A DNA stretch of 64,000 nucleotides from Sympetrum striolatum (Eukaryota > Arthropoda > Insecta > Odonata > Libellulidae), in the NCBI GenBank assembly GCA_947579665.1, contig OX388350.1, forward strand, positions 31,653,393 to 31,717,392, read 5' to 3'. The notes under the pieces were generated by a model. It was not told the DNA's origin. It did not search any database and was given only the letters and a program-made list of their open reading frames with translations. Positions 1-13,900 of the stretch are shown piece after piece (position 1 is the stretch's first letter; each line of letters begins with the position of its first letter). A program made the translations under genes and the position numbers.

Positions 1-2058
1 CCCAGGGTCGAATTTACGCGCAGGAAACTCACTTTTCCCCTTTCTTTTCGCCGCTTTCCTTCCTCCCTTTCATCTCCATCTTCCGTCGGCTCCCAAAGTC
101 GCACGTAATTAGTTTTTTCTCTTTTTCGGAGGACCCGCCCCCTCGCACCTCCAAGATGCCCAAGTTTTTAAGGGTATCGCGTTTCGTTCATCTCTTTCTC
201 GTTGCCGTCTCATTATCCTTTTCATTCCGAACGCTCTTCCGCCAGTTTCTTCATGCTCGCCGGCTAAAATGACGGGTTTAATGAAGTCATATGTAACAGG
301 CCAACTTTCGCTTTTCCTCCTCTCGGCCTTTCAACGTGTTCTCTCCTCTCTCAATCCGGCTCCTGTGGCTTTTTCCGACCTCTTTCACCGTTTTGTTTTT
401 GCGTGTCTCATAAGAGTGGGCTCGGTTTTGGGTTGTATAACACGTGGATTCTGGTCGTGTGCGATACCTGTAAATTCGTTCTTGTTTCTCGTTTTTGTGG
501 GATTCTGTTGCGTGGATCTCGGAACGTAACGGTCAAATGTTAATCAGAATCAATGCCAAGGACGTGGTTTATTTGTGTTAAAGATTTTAGTTAGCTTAGG
601 ATTATATTTTATTGTTTTCGCGCCTGTTCTAGATTGGATTCGAAGGAAAAATTTAAAAGAGTTAAAGAATGGAATATGTTGCTTGAAAAGGTCTTCAAAC
701 CCTTACCACAAAAAAAAAGAATTAATTTTAATTTGAGGAATTTATTAGTGTTCTAGTCTTCACATACATTCATGTATGAATACAGCAAATAATTGCTTTG
801 ATAACTGAGTACAAAATTGCATTCTATACCCCCTGAGTCTAATCTGGCTCAATAGGTGGTTCTCCATTTTGACAAATGGTTCTCTGTTTAACTGAACAAA
901 TTTTTTTCATATTTCTTTTAACCTCTGACAAGAGGGGAAGTTTGTATTACTACATCTTCATCTACATCTAAAATTTATTATGAAAGAGTGGTGTGAATAG
1001 AATGCTTTCGTAAATTGCAAGTGTGATAATAGACAATGTGACAAAATGACCTGTTGCTTTGCAAAGAAACGATGAAAATGATTAAAAATTAACTGCATCT
1101 ACGAAATATCTGGGGTGTATGTATATTGGAATGGGTGCCAGGGGAATGTAGTATAATCAAAAGCTTGCTGAAGTATTTGTTTGTGTTCTATTATTGGTTG
1201 GAAATATAGCTATGTAATTTCGAATTGTAAATTAGATAGAGGCTTTCTGATGTATAGGATTGTGGAATGCAATTGTGCTGTAAATGTAGGAAAATTGCTG
1301 CTGCCACCTGACAGTAGTCAAGCTGCAGCATACATAACAATAGATAAATGTATTAATTAAACTTCGTTAGTGGTAGCTTGATATTACCAGGTATCCACCA
1401 CATTTAATAGCAATATTTGAACAAGAATCCATAGAAAGTCAGTATCTCATAGTGGATGTATTTTAATAATTTTATTTTGTGGAATCTTATACAACTATTA
1501 CTGTTGAATATGGTAGTATAGAAGAATTGACTTTTCCATTAAGGTCGCTTGCTTAGTTACAGCATCACACAGATTTAAAACGGCAATCATCGATCAGTAA
1601 ATGGTTGCAAACTAAGCTGAAAGAAGTATTAGAAAGTAGCTAATTAAATGAAGGCAAATTTCTCATTATTCTATTATCACCTGAAATGATGAATGATCGT
1701 AGTAAATACAGTATTATAATACAATAACATGTTTTCAAGAGGGAATTTGTATGGTTTGTCACGATACCACATTTTCTCGTGCATAACCCTCAGGTGTATT
1801 ATATTTTTAAAGCTGAGAGTATGAAATTCTTAAAATGTTTTTTCTGGGTGATTAAGCGCGCTCTCTTTAAGAAAAGTTTCGAAAAAGGTTTTGCGAGTTC
1901 CTCAATAGAAATCGAATATAAAATATCGATGAGGCGCTATTTAAGGGTCTCTGAAGGCGATTTTCTCGTTCATTCGCCCGAAGAAAATGAAATAACAAAT
2001 TTTTATCTGCTTTTTAAAAGTGCTCGCGCATTTTTTTGGAAATTGCTTATTTAAAATG
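1..2058. other. non-coding, no recognised feature
   Basis: The first 540 bases are pyrimidine-rich with many CpGs and read like unique non-coding DNA. The remainder is AT-rich. I see no exon with homology, no RNA gene and no repeat I can name. Short open frames here (for example 269-529 +) have no family resemblance. Confidence 0.6.
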
Positions 2059-2461
2059 TACCGTATATACTCTTGTATAAGCCTAGTATTTCAGTGCATT
2101 TTTATGCTGAAAAGCCCCTCCTCTCCTTATTCTCAAGTGAGGGTTTCACTTGCTTCTTATTCTCCGATGGAAAATGTCTGCCGTAATCGGAAGTCGGATT
2201 TTAAATTCCTCGCTTGCTCAATTAACAATTCTTTTTCAATAATTACTGTTTTTCTTAGTAATGAATATTCAAAACATTTAACCCACTGATGCCTTAATTA
2301 CTGTAATTTAATTGGTATGTATTTTTATTTTTAAATGTACGAATAGCCGCTTCATTCCCACCCCAGGCTTATACTCGAGTCAATTAATTTTCTCAGTTTT
2401 GTGGTAGATTTCGGTGCTTCGTCTCATATTCGGGTGTGCTTATACTCAAGTATATGCGGTA
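2059..2461. mobile_element. non-autonomous DNA transposon with terminal inverted repeats
   Basis: The left end reads taccgtatatactcttgtat and the right end, reverse-complemented, reads taccgcatatacttgagtat. These are about 25-bp inverted repeats ending in TA, so TA may be the target site or the element terminus. A further copy of the terminal motif (gcttatactcgagt) sits inside at about 2368-2381. At ~403 bp and with no open frame it is non-autonomous. The ends resemble those of the element at 20247-20576. Confidence 0.7.
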
Positions 2462-5400
2462 ATAATATAATCGTAACTATAAGAAAATTTTTTAATGCGT
2501 GTAACCTAGTTTTCATGAGATATTTATAAAAAATACGATGATAAATCGATGTATATTCAATAAAATTTAAATTTATGCGATATGCTACATTCTTAAATGT
2601 TTATCATAGTCGTTACTGTCTTCGATATTTTGAATTTCAAATGAATCCCTATTCTTCGTCGTTCTATGGTTACTTTGTAATATTCCTCTCGCTCCATTTC
2701 CAATCTTTAGAGTTTTGTCTTTTATTCACAGGCTCTTTGAAATCCACTTCGCTTTATCGACTACCACGCCCTCTTTTCTCTCCGCCGTACGCCGTCGGTA
2801 ATCCGCCCATTCACTCCAATCAACCCTCACTGTGTCCTTTCATTCCCGAGACTTGGTCGGGATTAAAATTGTAAATTTTCCTTATTGCGGCTGAACGTCG
2901 CTCGAATCGTCGCGTCCTCCGGAATGAAGAATGTGCCCCTAAACTCCCTTTCAACTTTTCATCTTTCACTGAATTAAGTTTCTCATCCATCCCTTGCATA
3001 TTTCTCACAAGACACAGTTTTTCTTTCCCGAAAAGCCGTAATATCCACGCTGTTTGCCTCGCTTTCAGAGTAAACTTGCCGGGGATTGACCCTGACGTTT
3101 GAGAAAAGCTCGTAACTTCGTAGCTAAACTGCCTTTTGAGTTTATCGCGTTTCAATGGCAGGAGGCTTCCTGCGTTACGGCTCTGGAATAAATTGTTTCG
3201 ACGGAAGGAATTGGGTCTAAGTGAGCGAAAGCATATGTATAATGCGGGAGAAGAAGTACGTAACCTTGTTTTCCCCAGAAATTTGTTCTTTTTGACTAGT
3301 TTCGCTAGCATCTTCGCCGTGTTACCATTTACGCGACTTTAATGGCTAATAGAACAGCAAGTGTGCTTAATAATAGTAATAACTATTATTAACGACACCA
3401 ATATCACAAATAAAGAGGAAGAATAAATTACTAAATACATCCCATTACTGCAGGAAATAAAAGTGTTTTGGAAACAAGTAACAGTTCCAATAGTACCAAA
3501 AATCATTTAGGTTACAGTAATTACGACTACGAATTTTTTACATTTGTTGAAAAATTAAATCTCAACAAAAAGATTCACATAAATATATAAAATATTAAAA
3601 AGTAATTCAAAATTCTTACGCCTACAATGGAAAAGTATACGACTTGGTGTAAACATGTCACAGAACTAAAAAAAATACTAAGTGAGAAAATTAAATTTAA
3701 TAATATTAATATTAAAGCGTCTTTCATTAGGGCGAGATTGAGACATAAAAGTCTTTTCTTACATCTACTTTTCTGATACAAGATTTTGACTATTTAAAGT
3801 ATGTTCTTGATATAGGGAATGATGAGGATAGCAAACTTTTAGAAATTATTATATACGATGGTTATTCTTATTCTAATTTATTGGGTTATTATTTTTAAAT
3901 ATTTTAAATATAAATGAAGGAGAAGAGAATATTTTGATGATTTCACAAAACATCATAATCACCTGACGATGGCTTTTTAGCCATTTTAAAATTGTGGAAC
4001 TTTTCAAGTTATTCTCTGTTCTTTCCGGATGTCTATCCACGAATTCAGGCGGTTTCTGATAGAATTCATTTTTATTCATTGAATTCATCGATAATCACCA
4101 AATGGAAAAGTTTCCTCGCATCTTGCTAATACTTGCTCAAAAGGAAACCGTTCAAAAACAGAACGTTTATAAGTTAAATAATATTAAAGAATATTCCATA
4201 TTTGTATGTAATCGATATTTTTCGGCCGTGGATCGTGGAAAGTCATGGCGAAGTATAAAATCAATTAATTCTATATTTTTCACTCTCTGGCTGCCAAAAA
4301 CTCCACGGCTTTTATTGTCGAGTTGAAACGGCATGTTTCGTGTCTTTCGGAACGTTAATGTCATTTTTATTTTGTTTTCTCTCGGTATCCCTTTCACATA
4401 CCCAAACTGCTTCAAGTGCAGCTCCAACTTTGGGAACCAATGGAAAAATTCGTTCGACGTTCGTACAGATGGGTTTAAAATCATGTTGAAAGAAACGCTG
4501 GCGAAGTAAGCTCTTAAAGTATCTAAGCTGAAAGTTTTCGAAGTGCTTTGGTCGAACTTCAAAGGCAATATTTGTCTAACTTTTCTTCTTTGTAGCTTGC
4601 TCGCGTATTACTTCTATCTCTGTGACAGACTAAATCATAACTTTGTTATTGTCAGTCTGAATTGAAATTGACGAATACTCCAAACATGGAATGGAAATTG
4701 CAAACCTTTATATATCTTGCTAAACGTGTTTATATCGTATAAAATTAGAAGTACTTTGTACCTCTAAATATATTATTCGCTTCTTCAAGATCAATATCGT
4801 TCTGTTAAGCTGTAGCAGCACTCTGAATGGTAAGTTTTGCTTTTTAGGACTATCGAAAATTTTATTCAATTTTTTGTAATGAATCGTATCGAAAGCAATA
4901 ATCCATACACGTTTGTATTTTTCTTGTATACGTACAGTAATAATAATAATAATGATTTATTTTATTTAAAAGTAAAAGAATACAAGATAGAAAGATGTTT
5001 TACTTTTATCTATACTTTTAATGTAGACATCCTAGAAGGAATCTTTACTTACGAATTGCCATCTCTTAGATTACGCAAAAGACAATTTTCCGGTAAATAC
5101 AAGTAAATCATTATTCAAGATAAGCAATGAAACAAATTATACTTACACTTTATTGTGTGTAAAGGAAGAGAATAAATACAATAGAAAAATAAATAATTAA
5201 TGTGTGAATCTTTACAATAAAATATAAATTTACTACGTATAACTTATTTGTATACGAGTGAAGTATTCTCGATAGTTTAACTTTGCGTATTTATTTATTC
5301 TTGAACCATGGCTGTGGCGTTTAGAGATTTTAAAAGTAGATGAATTAAATCAGAGTGATGAAGCGCGACTTCGTGGAATAGACTTGTGGAAACTACAAGA

Positions 5401-8400
5401 TTGCATACTTTATTCTCTTAGCGTTTAAATTAATCGAAAAATTCAAGTCCTTGATCAGATAAAAACGAATGCTCGATTGATATCAGTGCTGTTGACTCTC
5501 GTTCGAGCACTCATTCCCTTCTAATTTCTCATCTTCATCCTTATCCGTCTTCCGATCCCTTTCGCTCGCTTTTTCCCGCTCCATCGGCTCTGGTTTGATC
5601 TCCGCTCTCCTATAAAGGTATTGGCACGTACGTCTGTACTGTTATAGGACTGAGCACGTTGAACCCCGCAGCAGAGACGTCTTCCCGTGGCTACGCCGGA
5701 GGCCGGCTTTTTTCCCTCTCGAATCAAATGGCGTGCTCTTCGATCCATCGGGTTTAATGAGGGAGACGATTGGCAGGGGACGTGCATCCGTCTCAGGGAG
5801 ATCAAAACCCGACGTCGAACCCATCTCCTCCAGGATGGAGGGATCACGCGGGGAACCAAACCGCAGGCTTCTTTTCGCGGTGAAACTTCAGAAGGATTCC
5901 ATCGCGGAGACATGGAGGGTCGGTCGGTTGCTTCCGCTTCGCATTTTTCGTCCAATGCGCCTGAGAGGGGAATAACAAATTGGTTATTTCGCTCTTCCTC
6001 AAGATGGAATATTCGCGGTTTCCCGCCCCGGTTTTTGTTTTTTCGCGCTCCTGGTTATAAATTGGATTTCGTTGCGATGCTGGATTTCGATCGAGGACTT
6101 CCTCCTGTAGATGTATTCTTGTTTTTTTTTAGTTTTTCGCGTTTGGTTACGAGTGATAAATTTGGAGGACTTACCTTTCCGGGATTCTGCGAAAATATGA
6201 GCAATTTCGCTCTTCGGAAGCGTGTTTATTTTTAAACGTCTTCGAAAACTGCTTCTGGAAGCTTTATGGCGTTCTTGTAGACTTGTTATTTCTGTAAAAT
6301 TTAATGTATAATTTCAAACAAAATATTGGTTGATCTAATAGACGCGAAAATTTAATCCTTAACTTTTTTGAAAATAATATTTTTCTTTTTATTCAAATCT
6401 TTTGAGTAACAAGAGTTGCCTTTTCTGAAATAAAGGTGTAATAAAAACAAATAATTTTAATGGGCGATCGCATGTAGTCTTCAGTAAGTCGCACCTCTTT
6501 TACCTTATGAAGATATAAACTTTTCGATTAAGTTTGGAAAGATAGTTCCGCCTGTTTTAAGCCCTTGACTGGCCTCTTTGTGGCCCGTGTGCCATATTCC
6601 TTATATAAGGATAATTCGCCTCCTTTGATCCTCAGGAACCTTTGAAATTGATAAGTTTTTCGTGGCCACTTATCTCTCGTCGACGTACAGCAAGGGTTCT
6701 CAATCTGGCGCATATTTCTGATTTTTTTATTAGTACTGATGATGTAATGTGGAAATCAGTGTAAAAAAGGGGGAAAGGAATTTTAGCAGGCCTCAGCTCC
6801 GTTTAATTTTCGAGACACCTGATGAAGTTGATTACTGAGGTGATTTAGGTTTGACGAATTTAAGTATGACCAAATGCCCTTCTTGAAGCAGGCTAACTGT
6901 TCCTCTACCGATGTCAGCAAAAGCAATTTTATGTTTTATTATAAAATTAAATTAAAAATATGACGTAATAACTACATTATCATTTTGAAGTTGCTTTTTG
7001 GTACACCTCTTAGAAAGATTAAAATCCCTACATAAGTATTGTCCCTTTTGTTAGGTTCATGTGTTTTAATACTTCATATTCAGTATCATTTCTTTCTTTT
7101 CTTGATAACTTATCCCACCAATTATCTCCCCTAAATTCTTTTGCTTTTGACACCCGCTCAGTTTTTTCTCTTGCATTCTACACTCAATCGCTATAGCTGT
7201 CACTCCCCTTTCTGTATTTGACCCACCCATTTCCTCCGTCGACGCTTAATTACTTCAATCAAAGCCCTATCTTCCCCGACCATCCCAAGCACCTCCGTGA
7301 TTGTTTCCTATCTAACCAACTTGAGTTTTTTAACCCCTACTGCAAGTCCTAATGAAGGCGATACTCCGCTACGTGTCATGCCCTATTTGCACTACCTCAT
7401 TTCATTCGATACCTTGGGAACTACCCTAAGCATTTTCTAGGGCATGTGTTTGGTAATTCCCATAACCGAATAAAAGAAGTGTGTAAGGTAACCTAGTCGA
7501 TGAGTATCTACCGTTCCACTGTGTGGAGGGTATTTTCTAAAAGATGATACTAGAGAAAATAATCTTTCCTCGATTCTTCTGATGCTGCAATATTTTCGGT
7601 TCGTTAAGGAAAGTTTGTTTCTTATCAAATTTGCAAGGACGTGCGATATATCTAGTTTGCGTCGTGAAATTGTATATCTGAATGAGATTGTTTATTTGAT
7701 TGGTTTCGAATTCGGGAAAGTTGTAGAGCGAATGCCTTGCGAGCATCTGGGAAATCTCTCGGCTAAACAAATGTAACACCGAAACTAAGTTTTTGTATCC
7801 CCTTCCAAGTAAACAAAAACTTTGGCTATTTTATTTTTATTGCTTTTTTGTTGAAAGACTCGATGGAAATAGATTCGTAATACACTTTGACTATTTTAAG
7901 ATAAGTAAGAATGCGATAAAGATGTCTGTTGTGAATTGTAAGAGAATCTTTAGGTGAAATTTTATTGATATGAGATCATATACAGAGAGATATATACCTG
8001 AGTTTCTGTCTATACTTCAACGAAAATCGTATCCTAATTACATTCTGTCATTATATTTTTTTTGCAATATCCCGTTAGTTAAAACTGATTCGACAAGGAC
8101 GTTTTACTTTATTTCAAGGAAATTTCGAAGGTATTTAAATGAATTCTGTGGTTTTTTTAAATCCCTTTTGTAATTTTTTATCGAAATTGATTCTGGACGT
8201 TTGCCTTCAAAACTCATTGAAGGATATCATAATAGGAGATGCAGCTTATCTTTAATTCCGTTTCAACTTCAGAATAATATCTCGGCTTCCGACTCACGTT
8301 AGCGATCTTATATCGTTCAACGCTGCAGATTCGCCCCGGGGAACGGACGCTGTCATTACGGAATTGTTAGCAAATAAAAACACGCTTCTCGTTTGTGCCT

Positions 8401-9063
8401 TCATCAAGTCTCCTTTACGCGGTCTTCATCAAGCAGAGATTTCGGGAGCGATCGTCGTAATCGAGTAATTAAGAGTTGGCGGATTTCCTATATTTAACGC
8501 TCGAGTTGCTCCCGCATAATATCGTCGAACAAATTAATAAGGACTCCTCTTCCGGATGGAGCTAACGGCTTCGGTGGGGGATTTTTCTGCGCTACAAAGT
8601 GGGGGTTAATCCGAGGCGCATAACTCATCATCTTCCGTGGTCTTTCTCTCCAAGTGGAAAACTAGTCTTTAATCGGCCGGGTTATCTCGAGATCTGGCTT
8701 TTTTAATGCCTCGAATTAATGCGGCCAAGAGTTTCGCCGTGCTCAGCGCTCGAAAGCGAGTCGGGTGACTTTAAGTTCGTTATTTTATATTTTTCTATAT
8801 TCCATTTTTATTGTGACCATAAATTCTCCATCTTGGCTTGCTGCCGAGCTCAAAAGTTTGCAGGTAAAGAGATCTGAAAGCGACGTGTTTTAGTGTCATT
8901 GTATTGATTTTACAGTAAGTGGATGCTGTTAAAGATTGTTATTATGATTGAAATAATTGACGATTAGACTGATTAAAAATGCGTGGTATGATAATAGTGA
9001 GGGGCTTGTAATGATGGAAGATCCAAATTTAGAAAATGCAAAATTTTGGGTAGAAGATTGTAA
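2462..9063. other. non-coding; CpG-rich patches near 2.75-3.3, 5.5-6.2 and 8.3-8.8 kb
   Basis: I find no exon with homology. The open frames at 2820-3311 (-), 5521-5955 (-) and 5687-6235 (+) lie in the CpG-rich patches, overlap each other on opposite strands, and match no family I know, so I read them as chance. The patch at 8281-8760 is unique-looking DNA with no detectable repeat and could be a regulatory element. That is inference from composition only. Confidence 0.5.
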
Positions 9064-9123
9064 TTGCGTACTGTTCGAATAGTAGATACGCTGAGGCGTA
9101 TCTACTATTTGAACAGTGCGCAA
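9064..9123 (+). repeat. near-perfect 28-bp hairpin with 4-nt loop
   Basis: Arms 9064-9091 and 9096-9123 are inverted repeats separated by tgag. They differ at two positions. In a + strand RNA both differences become G-U pairs, so all 28 positions can pair; in a - strand RNA they would be A-C mismatches. Nothing longer surrounds it. It could be a fold-back mobile element remnant or an RNA hairpin; no known microRNA is recognised. Confidence 0.85.
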
Positions 9124-12100
9124 AAAGGATGAAGGAAATGTTTAAATGTGTCAATATGTTATGCAATTTCGAAATTATTCGTTACTTGCCTTCCTCCCTT
9201 TTAAACCTTTAAAATATAACTACACAACAAGATTTTAACTTGAATTAATCTCAAGAAATGTTTATTATATTCATTTTCTAATTTTTTCGTGAAGAACCAG
9301 GAGAAATTTGATTGTTTAATCTGTTGTTTAAAGTTAAAATTAAAATAGTAAAGTAGCTAAACCTTGGCTAACCACCTCTTTGTCTACTGTTATGTTTTCT
9401 CAATAGCCATGATAGTCGTAAAAGTTAACAATATGCTTGTCAATAAATTCATTTTCATTATTTTTCATATATACACATTTATCACCAGTTTTCGGATGAT
9501 CGTTATTGTACAACGTTATTTTACAGGAATATATTCGTGCTTTTATTTTAATATTTTGTTTTTGTTCCTTTAAAGAGATTGATAAACCCGTAAAAACGAT
9601 TAATTTCCTCGCTTCGTCAGAGGTTAATCAAAACTGTAAAATAGATTGATAGTTTTTGCCAAGTTTTCCGGTTTTATGATCAATTCATCAAAATTTCCCC
9701 GTTAAATTAGTTTTCTCCGTTTTTTCCTTATTGTCAGTATCCGATGACAATGTTTATAAATGGAAGAGTTGAAACAACAGAGGTTGTTTTTGTTTAGTTT
9801 GCCGACTCCTACCGAAAATCCTAATTCTTTCCTTCCGCGTCGGGGCACATCTAGTTAATTTACGTCTTTTTGTTGATGTATAATTCCTTTCGTGGATTGA
9901 TTGTTCCTTACTCTCCGTACTTTAGCCTCAGGTAGTTTTAAATCCGCCTCTCGTACCTGTTTTTCTCTCTGAGAGACGTCAGTATGGAAATTACTTCCGG
10001 TGGGCTGATCCCCTCCCAACGCATCCCGTTAAAAAGAAGACACACTTTTCAGATAGCCATCTGCAACGGTATAGCTTCCGCATCCCGAATTTCTTTTGTT
10101 TCGACGACCGTGGCTCCGCTGATTTTGTTTCTTGCGGGGCCCTCGCCAATCTCTTCCACGAATTCCCGTGGTATGTCCGTGAATTCGGAATTACTTCGCT
10201 CTCACATACTGTTATCGGCACAGAAATTCCCATTCTCACAGAGAATAGCGGGATTTACACAGTATTCATCCCCGAATAGAATTCGGGCTTTAGTTTCCGG
10301 CGCTCGAATTTGATGAAGTTAAGGGATACAGGATTACAAATCAGCGGGCGATGAGCTTAAATTCTATTTGAATGCGTCGGAATTGGAATATGATTCGTGG
10401 AATATTTTTGTGTAGGATGAGCTGTATGAGGTTAATTTAAAGGGAATGGGCGAGAGATTTGTTGAGAAAATCCAACATAAATCGAAATATATTTTTGGTA
10501 AGAATTTTCATCGTATATTAGATGTATGTTCATACCTAATAAAATGTTACCTAAGCGAGTTAGTGTAGATGATTCATGGATTTAAAACCCCACCCACTCT
10601 GTATAATTATTTGCCCAATCACCGATATTTTGTAAATTTAGTTGTGCTAAAGACTAAATATTCTTCGCCTTTGCTTTTAGCACACACATAGAGAAATATC
10701 CAAATGTTTAAATGTTATTTTTTCATCTTTGTAGATTTGCACCACTTCCTTGAAAGATTTTGGCTACACCATTATTGCAGTGTTTTTATAGAAATACCGC
10801 AGTATTTTGTTTAACTTAAATGAAATAGATATTTCATATTCATACTTACATTAAATTTCAGTTGCACGCATTCATTAGATGTTGGTTTTGTACATACCTT
10901 AAACTTAAGAATACTTCTTTTTCATAGTCATTGGGTTTTACTAGTTTTTATGTGTAAAATTAGTACGAATATCCCTTTTCAGTTCGTTGATCTGTCAAGG
11001 GAATTATAACTTTCCTATACCATTAATATTAATTACTGCTTTAATTAACATGCTTGAAATGTGATATGCATGATCTGTGTTGTGGCTTAAAGATTCCAGA
11101 TCTGAATGAATTATAGAAATTACGTCCTGAGGTCTTGATCTACGTATATAAAATACAATAGATTATCAATGCTAATTATTTAAATTATTAACTTGAAATA
11201 TAAACTACTCTTAATTATTAATTAAAAATTAGGAATATTTTATTATGGCGCAATTTCTGAAGCTTGTGAGTTCTGCACCAAAGGTTAAGCTAAAGAGGGA
11301 ATAAAATAGCATTAATTTACCTAAGTATTGATTAATTTTTGTTTACAATTCGATATCTCTGTGGAATTCCATTCAAAATAGCGGTTGAAGTGCCCCAAAA
11401 CATGTCGATGCGTCACTGTGCCTCACTCATCATGGTGGTTTAATTTTGATGTTCTCCATCAACGTTGTCAATCAATTTTCTTTTTAAAGCACGACTGTTA
11501 TGATATCTTAATTGCTGCTATTTAAAGGCATCGTTTGCGTAAATACCTCATTTGGCTCACTTTGGAACGTCAAACACAATCCCAAGTGCCGTCATCTTTT
11601 CTGAAAGAGGCCATGCATTCGATAATCCGCGTAACATAAATTAAAAACCAGGAGGTTTGGAGATATTTAAAATCTGCATCGCTTTGAAAACGGGGTAGCC
11701 CGAATTGGCATTCACCCAGGAAATCTTTTTCTTCATGGTTAGCGTCGTTGCTGTTTGTTTTTCTGTCCCCACTCCACATGAAGGCTGCCACCTTTGCGGC
11801 GCTGTGGGAATTTTACTGTTGTTTCTCCAGACATTTTGGAATCCCCTCTTCAAAGCACCGCGAGTTAAAATACAACTTTTTTACGGAGAGTGGAAGGACG
11901 CTTCTTTGAAAAAATCCTCTTAAGGTCGTAAAGACACTCAGCAGAAATCGGCGTCATAAAGTCGTCTCGTAATTAACTTTAAAAGACCTAGTTTTCTCTC
12001 TTAGCTTCGTGCTGTTATTATTAATATTTTATCTCTCGGGCAATTGAGGTGGACGATTTTTTTCCAGTTTTTATCGTCTAAGATTCGATTATCCTAAAAT

Positions 12101-13500
12101 TTTCGGAAGGTATTATGAATGATTTGATGCATATTTAAAAGGGTGAAGAAGGTTTTTCTTTGAGAATTTTTTCTTTTATTACTTCGAAGCCTCTCCACTC
12201 AGAGTCGTTTGTAATCTATTTTTTTTGTCACAATTGATGCTTTCAAATTGTTTGCTTATACATTTTTAAATGTATTAATATTCTTTGTCCATTTATCTCT
12301 AATGATGAAGAGTTTTAACTAGAATTTTTTGAAACGGCTTTCTATGTATTTTTGTATTTTTGGAGCATAATTTAGTGTTATTTTGCTCAAGAAAGTTAAT
12401 ATTTGTAGGCCTATATGTATTTAGGCTGTAAGTATTTTTTCGTTGAGATGTTATTTTACTTCGATAATAATCATATGGCTAAAATGAAGTAGTTTACAAT
12501 TCTGTTGATTTAAAAGGATATCAAAAAATGTGGTATTTTTGCAGTAAAACTATTATGCTTTGGCAACTATGAAATTCAGGATTAAACGCTTTAATCTTCC
12601 TCATCATAAATGGCGAGAGTTTTTCATGGCGTTAACTGAATTACAATATTATTTTACTGTAGATAGTAATACTTATTTTATTAAAACTTGCTTATCTGTT
12701 CATAATTTTATGAAATAGTATGGGATTCCACCTGCATGATCGTCCCTTGGATATTTTCCCCTTAGATGTGAAAGACTGTTTTTATAGCCTTGAAACCTTC
12801 GTTGCGTTAATTCACATTTGAATTCATTATTCTATTTATTTATCGTTTCCACCACGGGCGTTTATCGTTCCTTGTCCTAAATCCGCGTATTTTTGCTGAT
12901 TTGTTATTTTCCTCTCTTTCATAGCGATTTGAAGGATATTGTCGGACGCTATTTATTTTTCATCACCCAGCGGAACAATAACATGAATAGGAAGGTACGT
13001 TTCCATAACTCATTTCCTCGCTTCCGGCACGAGGATTCGGTGCAGCCTACGTAAGTGCACACTCCAGGGAGCCTTTTTTAGAAAATCGAAGGAATAACGG
13101 CTTTATTCGTCATATTGCCACTGCAACGGCGCATTCAGCTGCGTTTTCGCCCACCGTTTACGTATTGCAAGTTTTCCGCACCTGTACCTTCAGCGCTTAA
13201 ATACGTGCGTGATAAAGAGTATTGCTTGAAGAATGTTTTTTATGTTTAAAATCGTTGTTGTGTTGCTGAAGTTATGTTTCGTAAATTTCCTTCGCTACTA
13301 CCATTTTAATTTATTTCTCTATCCCACGGGGAACGAGTGACTACGCCAAGGAAATTCATTGCCAGCGAAAATTTTTTCAGATTCGGTTACCGAAAAAACC
13401 AAAACTTGAACTTGGCTCTTTGTGGAAGGAAGGCATGATGAAAATTAAAACAAACTTAGTAACTATTTATTGACGTACGAATTATTGGATAAAGAATACA
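9124..13500. other. non-coding, no recognised feature
   Basis: This is AT-rich DNA with CpG-richer patches near 9.8-10.3 and 12.9-13.4 kb. Open frames such as 9984-10313 (+) and 11705-11923 (+) have overlapping opposite-strand frames and no family resemblance. No RNA gene or clear repeat was seen. Confidence 0.5.
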
Positions 13501-13504
13501 GGTT

Positions 13505-13900
13505 CGATTAACAAATTTATTTATTTATTTGTTCCTTATATAAACTCGTACACATAAGTAAACATTACAAAAATTAAAATCGAGGGACATAAGTTTCCCT
13601 GGGATAACATCCTGTTTGGGGTTAACCGACTCTTCTGGTCTAACAAAAGTACTGAAAACAACAAAAAACAGTCGCTTTACAAAAATTAAAAGTGGATACA
13701 AAAATAATCGATTGGAAAAATAAAAATGGGAAAAACGTTGAAAATGTCGGAACAAATACAGGCAATCATAACATGCACAATACAGAATAAAGTAACACAG
13801 GTATAATCTCTCTATCCAAACAAAAGAAATTTACTCATTTCTTTTAAACCAATATTCCACCTCCTTGTTTTGGTGGGTGCCGGCCCTTGCCCCAGTACAC
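13505..13900 (-). repeat. possible 3' end of a non-LTR retroelement (TTTA-type tail), reverse orientation
   Basis: On the minus strand this stretch ends in an (AAAT)n-like tail (the + strand reads atttatttatttatttg at about 13515-13531). Microsatellite-like tails of this kind end CR1-, L2- or Jockey-type elements. No reverse transcriptase sequence is readable, so this rests on the tail alone and is weak. Confidence 0.2.

Noticed and set aside
2820..3311. 163-residue open frame on the minus strand
   Set aside because: It lies in a CpG-rich patch with fewer stop codons, has an overlapping + strand frame, and shows no motif or homology I recognise.
5521..6235. Overlapping open frames of 144 and 182 residues on opposite strands
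   Set aside because: They overlap on opposite strands, are rich in Arg/Ser as expected from local base composition, and match no family.
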